This document shows, in pieces, positions 15,801-23,553 of a stretch of DNA of 37,987 nucleotides (position 1 is its first letter; every line of letters begins with the position of its first letter). The position numbers and the translations under genes are program-made. The notes beneath the pieces are model-generated. The model saw nothing but the letters and a program-made list of their open reading frames with translations. It was not told the origin of the DNA and ran no database searches. Source of the stretch: an uncultured Clostridia bacterium (GTDB lineage Bacteria; Bacillota; Clostridia; Christensenellales; UBA1242). The stretch is from NCBI GenBank assembly GCA_934757865.1, contig CAKVLS010000011.1, forward strand, positions 1 through 37,987, written 5' to 3'.

Positions 15801-17032
15801 TTGATCCAAAATTTGTTACAGTAACAATTAGAGATGGTAAAAAATCTAATGTAACTGTTGATATTGTTAAGATTGTAAACTTTGGTATGATAGAGTCTGA
15901 GTACTTTAGCTTTGATAGTACAACAACTACTATTACTATCAAAAAGAGTATAACTACTCCTCAATCAATAATGGTAGCTTTAACTATTGGTGCTAACAGA
16001 TTTGCAACACATTCATTGACATTTAAGTCACCATTTACAGTAGAGCAAGTTAAGACTGACACAATCAAAGCTCCAAGCGAAAATGTAAACATTGCTTCAT
16101 ACTTTAGCGTTAAGAAAGATAAGACAGCTGTTGAGGCTGATATGATAGAGTACTCTTTCGGCAGCAGCAAAGTATTATCTAACGGCAAGACTGTTGGAGA
16201 TTATATCTCATTAAACGGCAGCAGCATAACTGCAAAATATATTCCATTTGATATTGATGTAGATATTTATATCACCATCTACGAAAAGAATGGCGAAATA
16301 AGAGAAAATAAAGGTACATTTGATGGTTTTACTATCACATTCGTTAACGACTACTTGACTAACAATACTGTTAAGATTCAGGGTTCTAGTGACAATGTAA
16401 TCTATGGTAACAAAGCTAATAACTATGTAGATATCTCGTCTGTTTACTCAGGTTCTGATTATACTATGACTATGTCATTCAAGAATAACAAACTTGACCC
16501 ACAAGATGAAACTACACAATTTGTATTTGCAGGCGTAAAAGATGATAACTATGGTTATAGTATCTATGCTTGTGATATAGTTACTACAGAAGATATTGCT
16601 ATAGAGGTTACACTTTATATCACTGTTCCTGGCAATGGCGATACAGTTGTTATCTTTACAATATTCGTAAGACAATATATAACTATAGAGTTTGCTAATA
16701 ATTCATCTATTCAATCTGGTGGTTCTACCGGAAAAGATGTAAGCACATTAGACAACTTCAAAATAACTAACCCACAAGGCGAAGTAGTTTCTCTTGGTGA
16801 GGGCGGTATAGAACAATATCTAGAAGTAAAAGTTGCTGACGACAGCAAAGATTTACTTGAGATAAGAAGCGTATCTACAGAAATGACATCAGTAATATTT
16901 GCTAAATCTGGTGTCCAAGAGGCAACAGAGGCACATATCATAGTTACTCGTAAGATATATGCAGGCTCAGGAATGCAACATTCTTACACTATTGATTATG
17001 TACTTACAGTTCACATTTTGCCTGAGGCATAA
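12806..17032 (+). CDS. Giant N-terminally anchored extracellular beta-rich protein
   Basis: A 1408-residue protein starting at GTG 12806 after AAAGGAG. Residues about 8-31 are one membrane helix (GVIVGIALLIGGGWLFGAF), with MKRFLK on the cytoplasmic side. The rest is one long exported part rich in Thr, Ser, Asp and beta-strand patterns. Sections such as ITASFEGMYIAKCIVKVDVP and FTLTISVEGTNFSINKTIEV resemble stacked Ig-like modules, though exact boundaries cannot be set by eye. There is no C-terminal LPXTG, S-layer homology or choline-binding motif. Cysteines are few. It forms a pair with the 388-residue protein upstream, of the same plan. An adhesin, scaffold or cell-wall role is inferred; no enzyme motif was found. 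Confidence 0.8.
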   Translation: MKRFLKIFGLSLAGVIVGIALLIGGGWLFGAFTEKPVKPKDIAFVETEVSTSNMTALRVNTTTEGVNRKNLQIDVSPSGIIKCPKKATIGEDFIIVPEKGDDGYNVGGIVTITASFEGMYIAKCIVKVDVPVADAIVKTSHTSLSKGEQISFSTEVIPARALSPWKTDIIGDLYDDRAKVIYYFLCDADGALMDINKAYFYVSGRSTNMLTSKQINAQTKIVAQEECNFYVKSYCFSTFAREDYYNVATAEDMLYTDGRGEIQEKYRAVLKESRAENGDKNGQFVNVADVYINSFTASDETINTFWYETQNLTVRKDENAEDSSYNLDIKLHPAESSEGYTYLDLDNFIDNIVLERIAGADVTVTKVGQFTSGKPADWKWTVTPNTYSSTDTTATLRATIHYIDSEQKEQVLTHDFNVSINTRDVAGITANEFEDESGTKRDYVSLNSDSPSTDSIKLEEGMYTTILDSGLLSHYYKYFKIVPQTGYGYSTFSLLKFFIPENSVIVPYTAGTYKVTFEFDAKNDGDYRIVFSDGSSNIGNIVYFKYDDKTNTWEESGSPAGQTGKFRAEVMFKKTNEQPLTFEFQDSTKTPVKIIDVSNVLYYTENSEYPFLEINGVKVKTFFNSDTRVITRQLAEVTAEGFGNFTLIACVVVSDNNGSIIYSEDGNFEKIMSKTIEVRVTNSVKDLELNIVDSEGGTKGIAQGDFNKTVVVDENAEYYINIAPGPNTALDVLKQAVEAGNVNVTYKVNGDAKNSDGVQINADALNIGLLEEDRDGEGNLVGYKFLLEVKNVYSIENARGETQNILFTLTISVEGTNFSINKTIEVRDHVIKEAVISYDGSTANSMRIYAANVDNSGKVGFKEWSRQQVIDLNKFSFTFESEYGVIDVEPEIEFAAAKNVVTTGIISAVKNAEGKWVLELGNFPYYDDGVAVTITMKYGGSNEDVNKRYVYNATLDLYELKSYENSSANYTLTINGFEITYAVKAAEVVGVKDQTVNILDPKFVTVTIRDGKKSNVTVDIVKIVNFGMIESEYFSFDSTTTTITIKKSITTPQSIMVALTIGANRFATHSLTFKSPFTVEQVKTDTIKAPSENVNIASYFSVKKDKTAVEADMIEYSFGSSKVLSNGKTVGDYISLNGSSITAKYIPFDIDVDIYITIYEKNGEIRENKGTFDGFTITFVNDYLTNNTVKIQGSSDNVIYGNKANNYVDISSVYSGSDYTMTMSFKNNKLDPQDETTQFVFAGVKDDNYGYSIYACDIVTTEDIAIEVTLYITVPGNGDTVVIFTIFVRQYITIEFANNSSIQSGGSTGKDVSTLDNFKITNPQGEVVSLGEGGIEQYLEVKVADDSKDLLEIRSVSTEMTSVIFAKSGVQEATEAHIIVTRKIYAGSGMQHSYTIDYVLTVHILPEA

Positions 17033-17041
17033 AAACAAATT

Positions 17042-17077
17042 AAATCTACCCAGAAATTCGCTGGGTAGATTTTTTTT
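17042..17077 (+). terminator. Strong intrinsic terminator
   Basis: AAATCTACCCAG at 17042-17053 pairs perfectly with CTGGGTAGATTT at 17061-17072 around a seven-base loop, with further T to 17077. It ends the giant surface-protein transcript. Confidence 0.95.
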
Positions 17078-17105
17078 GATTGTTTCTAAATCCTTTCAAA
17101 AATAG

Positions 17106-17134
17106 TTGGTAATATCAAAAAAAAAGTTTATAAT
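17106..17134 (+). promoter_or_regulatory. Promoter for the Sel1-like gene
   Basis: TTGGTA at 17106-17111, a 17-base A-rich spacer and TATAAT at 17129-17134. The ribosome binding site TTAGGAG and ATG 17169 follow. Confidence 0.7.
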
Positions 17135-17168
17135 AAAAAAGTAGGATATAAAAATTTAGGAGAAAAAT

Positions 17169-17954
17169 ATGGGCGTTTTTGAAAATCCACATTATTATGA
17201 CAAAAACAAATTTAGCGAACTAGAATTTGCTCAACAAAGAGATGTATTTTTGAAAATAAGATCTTGGGTTGCGACAGTTACTGGTGACGCTAGATATAAT
17301 AACGCTTTGTATCGCAAAACTATAATTAAGCGTATAGAGCAAGTTTGTGCATATGCATGTGCAGGACATATACCAGCTCAAGATTATATGGGTTATATAT
17401 ACAAGAGAGGTTTTAGCACTTTCTTCCCAGAGAATTATGAGAGAGCTTTGCAATGGAATATTATTGCGGCTTCTAATGGTAGTAAGCTTGCCCCTCAAAA
17501 GATGAAAATGTTCTTAAACCCAGCTATTGATAAAATTTTGCTTAGCCCTAGATGGTCGCAAATCATTAAATATAACGACCTAAACCGCTCTAACTATTTT
17601 TGGTTTTTGAGCCAGTTCGTTTGCGATTATCTATACAAAGATTTGAAACTAGACCCAAAAGCTATGACACAACTACCACTAATCAGCAGCGACGAAACAG
17701 AAGAGAGCAGAATAGTCGTTAAGTATGATAAGATTCGTAACGAATGCATAGACGAGGCTATCAAAGAATTAGTAAAGCAATTACCAGAAGATATGCCAGA
17801 GCCAGAGTATACCGGCAAGATTGGTGAAGAATTGTTTGACGATGATAAGCAAGAAGAGGTACAAGACGATTCTCCATATATTGAGGATATTCCTGATGAA
17901 GAAGAGGGTGAGCAATATCACGAAGATGGCGATTTTGACGACAATAACTACTAA
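17169..17954 (+). CDS. Sel1-like repeat protein with acidic tail, unknown function
   Basis: A 261-residue soluble protein. Residues about 57-105 match the Sel1/TPR-like pattern of short helix pairs: ACAGHIPAQDYMGYIYKRG, then YERALQWNIIAASNGSKLA. Such repeats bind proteins. The C-terminal 50 residues are strongly acidic (Asp/Glu with few hydrophobics). There is no signal peptide, so it is likely cytoplasmic. It has its own promoter and a terminator about 100 bases behind it. Its partner is unknown; the neighbouring surface proteins are candidates only by proximity. Confidence 0.78.
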   Translation: MGVFENPHYYDKNKFSELEFAQQRDVFLKIRSWVATVTGDARYNNALYRKTIIKRIEQVCAYACAGHIPAQDYMGYIYKRGFSTFFPENYERALQWNIIAASNGSKLAPQKMKMFLNPAIDKILLSPRWSQIIKYNDLNRSNYFWFLSQFVCDYLYKDLKLDPKAMTQLPLISSDETEESRIVVKYDKIRNECIDEAIKELVKQLPEDMPEPEYTGKIGEELFDDDKQEEVQDDSPYIEDIPDEEEGEQYHEDGDFDDNNY

Positions 17955-18051
17955 TAGACCTTTTGTAATGCCATATTTTATAAGAATGCCAAGTTATTTT
18001 ATAAGGCTATCAAGTAGAAAAAGTTAATAAAACAAATAAAAATATTTAGAA

Positions 18052-18078
18052 AACACCTAATATTTAGGTGTTTTTTTA
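18052..18078 (+). terminator. Intrinsic terminator after the Sel1-like gene
   Basis: AACACCTAA (18052-18060) pairs with TTAGGTGTT (18064-18072) around TAT, followed by more T. Clean GC-poor but perfect stem. Confidence 0.88.
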
Positions 18079-18172
18079 TTTTTATATATGAACATATGAT
18101 ATTTGTCACAAATGATTAAAGTTAGGGCATATTTTTTTATAAATAAAACAAACTAACCAAAAAGGGAAAAGT

Positions 18173-18646
18173 ATGAGCCATAATGTAGTAAGAGAGATAG
18201 ACAAACTTGGTAGGTTAGTATTGCCAAAAAGTATGCGTGAAAGTGCAGGGATTAAACTTGGGAGCTCTGTTAAGCTAGAGCTTGTTGGGGACAAAATTTA
18301 TATTTCAAAATATAATTGTCTTTTGGGGTTAAAAGATTTTGCGGAGCTTGTATGCGAAAGTATATATGATGTAACGGGCGAGATTACTATTGTTAGCGAC
18401 TGCCATCATATAATTGCAGCTAGCGGCATCTCTAAGTGCGTTAATAGTGTGATAGAATATAGCGATGGATTTTTGATAGTGGGCGAAAAGGAAATAAAAA
18501 TTAGCGACATAATATCTGTAGACATTACAAAAAATGGTGAGTGTGTCGGGGTTGTGCTACTTGCTAGCAAAGACAAAAAGTTAGAAAGTTTAAGGCCGAC
18601 AATTAAACTTTTTGCTAAGTTCTTGGGTAGGTTAATAGATGGCTAG
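18173..18646 (+). CDS. spoVT: SpoVT/AbrB-family transcriptional regulator with GAF-like domain
   Basis: A 157-residue protein. Residues 1-48 are a SpoVT/AbrB swapped-hairpin DNA-binding domain (VVREIDKLGRLVLPKSMRES, then GSSVKLELVGDKIYISKY). The remainder looks like the GAF-like domain of SpoVT (FAELVCESIYDVTGEITIVS, then IIAASGISK). In Bacillus SpoVT tunes late forespore genes. The next gene, overlapping by 8 bases, is a SpoVB/YabM-like flippase, the same pairing as spoVT-yabM in B. subtilis. The binding site is AAAAGGGAAAAG. I found no convincing sigma-G promoter by eye, so forespore control is not shown. Confidence 0.85.
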   Translation: MSHNVVREIDKLGRLVLPKSMRESAGIKLGSSVKLELVGDKIYISKYNCLLGLKDFAELVCESIYDVTGEITIVSDCHHIIAASGISKCVNSVIEYSDGFLIVGEKEIKISDIISVDITKNGECVGVVLLASKDKKLESLRPTIKLFAKFLGRLIDG

Positions 18647-20252
18647 ACAAAGTATAATAAAGTCCGCCCTTATTCTCACCATTTGCGGACTTGTATGCAA
18701 AATTCTTGGGGCGTTATATAGAATACCTCTTACCAATATATTGGGCGGAACGGGTATGGGTATGTACTACCTCGTTTTTCCTATTTTTTCATTTATGCTG
18801 TCACTATCATCGGCGAGTTTGCCGGCGGCTATATCTAAACTTGTGGCGGAGAGTTTGAGTAACAATGACGAGAAGTCTGCAAAAAAATATTTCAAATGTT
18901 CGTTTGTTATATTTTTTTTGTTTGGAACTTTTTGCACAATTTTTGTTATGGTTATTGCGCCGCTTTTGTGCCGAGTTCAAAACAACACAAGCGGAATAAT
19001 GTCATATCTAGTTATTGCTCCTAGCATACTTATAGTTTGCCTTGTGTCGTGCTATAGAGGGTATTTTCAGGGCTACCAGAACATGACATACTCTGGGGTG
19101 TCACAAGTAATCGAACAAACAATAAAAATCGGTCTAGGGCTTATTTTGACCGCCAAAATGGCTGTTTATGGGCTAGAGTGGGGTGTACTGGGTGCAATTA
19201 TAGCAATAACAGCCTCAGAAGTCGTAGCGCTTGCATATTTGTTTTTTAACAAAATTTTATTTGAAAGAAAAAATAAAAAAGCAAATGTTATAGAGAATTG
19301 CTTAGATAAAAAATCAGGCGTAATAGAAAATCAAAAAGCTGATGAAAAATCAAATAGTTATTATTACAAAAGTATCTTAAAAACTTCTATACCGTTTACC
19401 TTAGGTTATGTCATATTCCCGTTAGGGGCTCTAATTGATAGTATTATGGTAGTGCCGCTACTTGTTAGAAGTGGAGTGGCTAGCGAGACTGCGATATGTG
19501 TTTATGGTCTTAACAATGCAATAGTCGGAACTCTTACCAATCTTCCTATTGTTGTTTCGACTTCTCTTGCTATGGTTATCTTGCCGTCACTAAGTTATGC
19601 GATGAAAAGCGGCTCGAGCGATAATATAACGCCAAAGATATCTTTTGTATACAAAGTAGCTATCAATCTCGTTCTTCCGTGTGTTATTGTATTTGCGGTG
19701 TTTAGCAAATGGGTTATTAGTGCAATTTTTGGGACTATGAGTAGTAGCTTAATTGATGAATTTAACATTTCTAGTAATATGCTTATATGGTCAAGTATTG
19801 GAGTGTTATATTTGACATTTTTCCAGATATCGACAGCTATCTTGCAGGCAAAAGGCGACTATTATAAACCGGTTATTTCGCTCGGCATAGGCGTATTTAT
19901 TAAAGTCGTACTTAGCATTATTTTGCTTAACTTTTCTTCTATCAATTTTTATGCGGTCAATATCGCAAGTGATGTTTGTTATATTGTCATTTGCTATATC
20001 AATATGCATTATCTCGAAAAAAGTTTTCGTGTCAATATCTCTATGAAAAGCGTCTTTCTTTACCCTATAATTTCGTGCACTTTTATGTGCCTCGCTATAT
20101 ACCTCGCTGGGCTGGGGCTTGCGTATATTTTACCTATTAGGCTTGCATATCTATTTGCGTTTATTGTTGGTGGAGGAGTGTACCTTGTGAGTGGATTTTT
20201 ACTTAAAAGCTTTTCGAAAGAAGAACTTGGCATGATGCTTGGAAGAAGGTGA
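18639..20252 (+). CDS. MOP-superfamily polysaccharide/lipid flippase, SpoVB/YabM-like
   Basis: A 537-residue membrane protein with about 14 hydrophobic segments. The start SALILTICGLVCKILGALYR and IPLTNILGGTGMGMYYLVFP is the hallmark of the SpoVB/MurJ-like group. Members flip lipid-linked cell-wall or cortex precursors across the membrane. A hydrophilic loop between helices 6 and 7 carries KNKKANVIENCLDKKSGVIE and similar polar sequence, longer than usual. It overlaps spoVT by 8 bases and ends in TGA, which confirms that TGA is a stop codon here. Its exact substrate is unknown. Confidence 0.87.
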   Translation: MARQSIIKSALILTICGLVCKILGALYRIPLTNILGGTGMGMYYLVFPIFSFMLSLSSASLPAAISKLVAESLSNNDEKSAKKYFKCSFVIFFLFGTFCTIFVMVIAPLLCRVQNNTSGIMSYLVIAPSILIVCLVSCYRGYFQGYQNMTYSGVSQVIEQTIKIGLGLILTAKMAVYGLEWGVLGAIIAITASEVVALAYLFFNKILFERKNKKANVIENCLDKKSGVIENQKADEKSNSYYYKSILKTSIPFTLGYVIFPLGALIDSIMVVPLLVRSGVASETAICVYGLNNAIVGTLTNLPIVVSTSLAMVILPSLSYAMKSGSSDNITPKISFVYKVAINLVLPCVIVFAVFSKWVISAIFGTMSSSLIDEFNISSNMLIWSSIGVLYLTFFQISTAILQAKGDYYKPVISLGIGVFIKVVLSIILLNFSSINFYAVNIASDVCYIVICYINMHYLEKSFRVNISMKSVFLYPIISCTFMCLAIYLAGLGLAYILPIRLAYLFAFIVGGGVYLVSGFLLKSFSKEELGMMLGRR

Positions 20253-20312
20253 CTTTTTTGGCATCAAAGTTACTTAATAGTTAAAACATTATGATGATGT
20301 TTTGCTTGCTTT

Positions 20313-20341
20313 TTGGTTAAGACAAAAATATATTTTATAAA
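20313..20341 (+). promoter_or_regulatory. Possible promoter for dusB
   Basis: TTGGTT at 20313-20318, 17 bases, then TATAAA at 20336-20341. It would give a leader of about 40 bases. A TATTAT box at 20378-20383, 6 bases before the ATG, could instead produce a leaderless message, but its -35 region is poor. Confidence 0.45.
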
Positions 20342-20389
20342 TGTTTGTTTTTGCTTTTAATTAAAGGCTAAATTTAGTATTATATAGTT

Positions 20390-21331
20390 ATGAAAATTAA
20401 AAATGTAGAGACAAAAACAAATATATTTTTGGCACCTATGGCGGGCGTTAGTGATATAGGCTTCCGCAAAATTTGTAGAGATTTTGGAGCGGGGCTAACT
20501 TGCACTGAGATGATAAGTGTTAAGGGCTTATATTATGGTAACAAAAAGACTAAAGAGATGCTAATGCTAGCAGATAACGAAAAGCCTTCTTGCGTGCAGC
20601 TTTTTGGTAGTGACCCAGATATTTTTCGCAAGGTTATTATGAGTGGTGAGCTTGATAACTTTGATATCATAGATATCAACATGGGTTGCCCAGCACCTAA
20701 GATTGTTAATAATGGTGACGGTAGCAAACTTCTTTGTAATATGGAACTTGCAAGAAGTATTATTCATGAGTGTGTAAAGGTCAGCAAACAGCCTATAACC
20801 GTTAAGTTTAGGATGGGTTATGAAGAGGGTGAAAATATTGCTGTCAAGTTCGCAAAAATGTGTGAAGAAGAGGGCGCTAGCGCCATAACTATTCACCCTA
20901 GAACAAGAGCACAATTTTATAGCGGGAGCGCTGATTATAGCGTAATTAAGGCTGTAAAAGAGGCTGTAAATATTCCAGTTATCGGCAATGGCGATGTCGT
21001 TGACAAAAGAAGCTATGACGAAATGCTAAAAACTGGCTGCGATGCTGTGATGATTGGTCGTGGAGCTTTGGGGAATCCGGAGATATTTGCGGAGCTTTTG
21101 GGAAGGCAAGTTACTAAGTCTAAGCTCGAAATTATCAAAGAGCATATTGAGCTTTTGCGTCCTATGTACACTAATGAAAAGGCGTTAGTTACAGCATTTC
21201 GTAAACATTTACTTTGGTATGTTTCTAACTTTTATTTGTCTACTAAGCTTAAACAAGAGCTTATGAAATACGAGACTATTGAGGAGATAGAAGAGGCTTT
21301 GACAGACTTTTTTAACAATTTAGATAGATAA
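20390..21331 (+). CDS. dusB: tRNA-dihydrouridine synthase, DusB type
   Basis: A 313-residue FMN enzyme that reduces uridine to dihydrouridine in tRNA using NADPH. Seen are FLAPMAGVSDIGFRKICRDF, the catalytic Cys in DINMGCPAPKIVNNGDG, the phosphate-binding GNGDV and MIGRGALGNPEIF. Length and motifs fit DusB. The ATG at 20390 gives the normal N terminus, MKIKNVETKTNIFLAPMAG, but lacks a clear ribosome binding site (AAAGG lies 22 bases upstream). The gene follows the flippase after a 137-base gap. Confidence 0.95.
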   Translation: MKIKNVETKTNIFLAPMAGVSDIGFRKICRDFGAGLTCTEMISVKGLYYGNKKTKEMLMLADNEKPSCVQLFGSDPDIFRKVIMSGELDNFDIIDINMGCPAPKIVNNGDGSKLLCNMELARSIIHECVKVSKQPITVKFRMGYEEGENIAVKFAKMCEEEGASAITIHPRTRAQFYSGSADYSVIKAVKEAVNIPVIGNGDVVDKRSYDEMLKTGCDAVMIGRGALGNPEIFAELLGRQVTKSKLEIIKEHIELLRPMYTNEKALVTAFRKHLLWYVSNFYLSTKLKQELMKYETIEEIEEALTDFFNNLDR

Positions 21332-21346
21332 AACATACTATGCAAT

Positions 21347-21838
21347 ATGGATTATGTGCTAAAGATTTTTGCTAAAGAAAGTTTGGAAAACTTAATAAAA
21401 ATAGATGCAAAAAAGGACTCTTTTTGCATTGTTACTATTAGCGAAATAGAGCTAAAAAAGCAGAAAAATTTTCTGCTTTTTTTTGATGACCTTAGCCAAA
21501 AAGTTGAGGGAACGCTTGCACTTTTTGTCATAAATTTTGAGGAGGCTAAACTTAATTTTGTAGCTATATTTGAAGATAAAAAATATGATATTATTTTTTC
21601 GAGTCCTAAGCTACAGGCGATAAAAATTAGGTCTTTGCAAGGCGAATATATTTGCGTCATTGGGGACGAAATTTATAATAAAAAAGTGATTGATTTTTTG
21701 AGGGATAGCGGACAAAAAATTGTTATACATATTGATACATTTTTTGAGGGGTACATGGGAGAAAAAACTAAAAAGTTAAAAGTTATAAGCACAAACAAAA
21801 ATTGTGTCAAAAAAATTAAAAAAAGTAGTCTAATATAA
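21347..21838 (+). CDS. Protein of unknown function, 163 residues
   Basis: The frame is open for 163 residues with codon use like a real gene and no signal or membrane helix. It has hydrophobic strands (FVAIFEDKKYDIIFSS, EYICVIGDEIYNKKVIDFL) and a lysine-rich end (KKIKKSSLI). I do not recognise a family. It begins 16 bases after dusB without a visible ribosome binding site, so translation may depend on dusB, or the start may differ. Two A/T-rich hairpins, one with a long T run, lie within its first third and may end most dusB transcripts there. Confidence 0.65.
   Translation: MDYVLKIFAKESLENLIKIDAKKDSFCIVTISEIELKKQKNFLLFFDDLSQKVEGTLALFVINFEEAKLNFVAIFEDKKYDIIFSSPKLQAIKIRSLQGEYICVIGDEIYNKKVIDFLRDSGQKIVIHIDTFFEGYMGEKTKKLKVISTNKNCVKKIKKSSLI
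21454..21484 (+). terminator. Terminator-like hairpin inside the 163-residue gene
   Basis: AAAAAAGCAGA (21454-21464) pairs with TCTGCTTTTTT (21472-21482), and eight consecutive T end at 21484. The DNA also codes for residues about 37-46 of the gene. A second hairpin, ATGCAAAAA with TTTTTGCAT around AGGACTC (about 21407-21430), lies just before it, without a T tail. Confidence 0.5.
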
Positions 21839-21903
21839 TATACAAAATAAATAAAAAAATGCTAAAATAATATTGTTAAAAACTAAATAAAGAAGGTAAC
21901 TTG

Positions 21904-23529
21904 ATGGATATCTTTTATGGTATCGTTACTTTTTTGAGTGGACTTGGACTTTTGCTTTTTGCCATTAAGGCACTGGGCGAATCTATGGACAAGATGACTG
22001 GTAGTAAGTTTAGACAGAACATCGCAAAATCAGTTGGCAATAGGTTTAAGGCGATGGGTATGGGACTTGGCTTTACGGTGCTGCTACAATCATCTACTGC
22101 GTCTATGGCTATGTTTGTAGTTCTTTGCAATGCGGGTATTATATCGCTATCACAAGCTATATCGGTTGTGCTAGGCGTTAATATCGGTGCGGCACTTACT
22201 CACATAGTTGTTTTGTTTGGGTCAGTCAAAATTGTACAAATATTATGTATTCTGTCATGTATAGGTATCTTCATCTTTTTGTTTGCAAACTCGCAGACGG
22301 TCAAAAATGCAGGTAAGCTTATAGCTGCTATTGGTCTTATCTTTTTGGGTATCACTGTTATGTCGCAAGGCATGTCGGTAATCAACGAAAAGCATCTAAT
22401 AGATGGCTTTATCAAAGCTATGTCTAGCCCACCACTTTTGGTGTTACTATTTATGCTATTTACTTGCCTTATTCAAACCTCTATGGGTGCTATGGCAGTG
22501 CTTATAACCTTTGTTGGGACTGTTATACCGCTAAATAGCGTTATTTGGGCGGTAATGGGCATCAACCTTGGAACTAGCATTTCGTCAATGTTGCTTGTTG
22601 TTGGAACTTCTACCAACGCAAAAAGAGTAGGTCTTACACATGTACTATTTAATGTGACAGCAACTATACTGTTCTCGATATTGTTCGCAGTTATGCCACT
22701 AGGCAACTGGATAGTAGCTATCACTAGCATTCCGGGGTTTGTTGTTATAATCAACGACTTACTATTTAATGTAGTAATGGCTCTTATACTTTTGCCTTTT
22801 GTTAAATATCTTGCTAAGTTTATGCAGATTATTTTCAAAGAGCCAAAAGTCAAAAAGTCAGCTGTTGAGATTATCAGCGATGATGTAACCAAGGCTCCTA
22901 ACCTTGCTATGCCTCAGGTAATTAACAACTTGACGGGGCTATTTGATAAATTGATTCAGGACTTTTTTAAGAGTGTAGAGTACCTTACTAAACGCACTCC
23001 AAAATTAAAGAACGCTGTCTCAAAAGACTGTCTTGACATAGACAAAGCAAACACCGCTCTTGAAGATGTTATTATTCAGCTTACCGCTGGAGTATCTGAG
23101 GGCGATAAAAAATTGTTGTCAAAACTTCTTGATGTTGTTCACAAAAATAGGACAATAATAAGAAAAATACAAAAGATACTTTTCTATGCTGGCAGGTGGC
23201 AAGAAGAAGGCGTCAAATTATCTAAAAAAGAAATTGCAGACATACAAGAAATGTGTGACAATATAATGCTAATAAGTGTTGAGTCACAAGAGGCATTAAG
23301 AAATATTGATAAAGAGCGTACCGAAGATAGCGAAAAGGCTATTGTTAAAGTACTTGGATATGATAACAAAGTAGACGAGATTAAGAGCAGAGTTAGAATA
23401 GACTCTCTATCTATTGTCGAAAAAGACGAATCAAAGCTTGAGAGATTTTCGACATATAGCAACTTAATCAATGCAATAGAAGATGTGAGCGAAGTATTTG
23501 CGACTATCGCAATCATAGCTTCAGAATAA
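21904..23529 (+). CDS. Na+/phosphate cotransporter (NptA/PF02690 type) with PhoU-like tail
   Basis: From ATG 21904 it is 541 residues. The membrane half has the two inverted repeats marked by LLQSSTASMAMFVVL and LIQTSMGAMAVLITF, the QSS/QTS motifs of Na/Pi cotransporters. The C-terminal 200 residues are helical and charged, like PhoU domains, which are common on bacterial family members. It imports phosphate with sodium or may export it, depending on gradients. A TTG directly before the ATG gives one extra residue, but the AGAAGG binding site suits 21904. It is followed at 24 bases by pgk. Confidence 0.92.
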   Translation: MDIFYGIVTFLSGLGLLLFAIKALGESMDKMTGSKFRQNIAKSVGNRFKAMGMGLGFTVLLQSSTASMAMFVVLCNAGIISLSQAISVVLGVNIGAALTHIVVLFGSVKIVQILCILSCIGIFIFLFANSQTVKNAGKLIAAIGLIFLGITVMSQGMSVINEKHLIDGFIKAMSSPPLLVLLFMLFTCLIQTSMGAMAVLITFVGTVIPLNSVIWAVMGINLGTSISSMLLVVGTSTNAKRVGLTHVLFNVTATILFSILFAVMPLGNWIVAITSIPGFVVIINDLLFNVVMALILLPFVKYLAKFMQIIFKEPKVKKSAVEIISDDVTKAPNLAMPQVINNLTGLFDKLIQDFFKSVEYLTKRTPKLKNAVSKDCLDIDKANTALEDVIIQLTAGVSEGDKKLLSKLLDVVHKNRTIIRKIQKILFYAGRWQEEGVKLSKKEIADIQEMCDNIMLISVESQEALRNIDKERTEDSEKAIVKVLGYDNKVDEIKSRVRIDSLSIVEKDESKLERFSTYSNLINAIEDVSEVFATIAIIASE

Positions 23530-23553
23530 AAATATAAAAAGGAAGTATTTATT

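Noticed and set aside
17821..18027. Plus-strand frame of 68 residues overlapping the end of the Sel1-like gene
   Set aside because: No ribosome binding site, unlikely composition, and most of it lies in the acidic-tail codons of the real gene.
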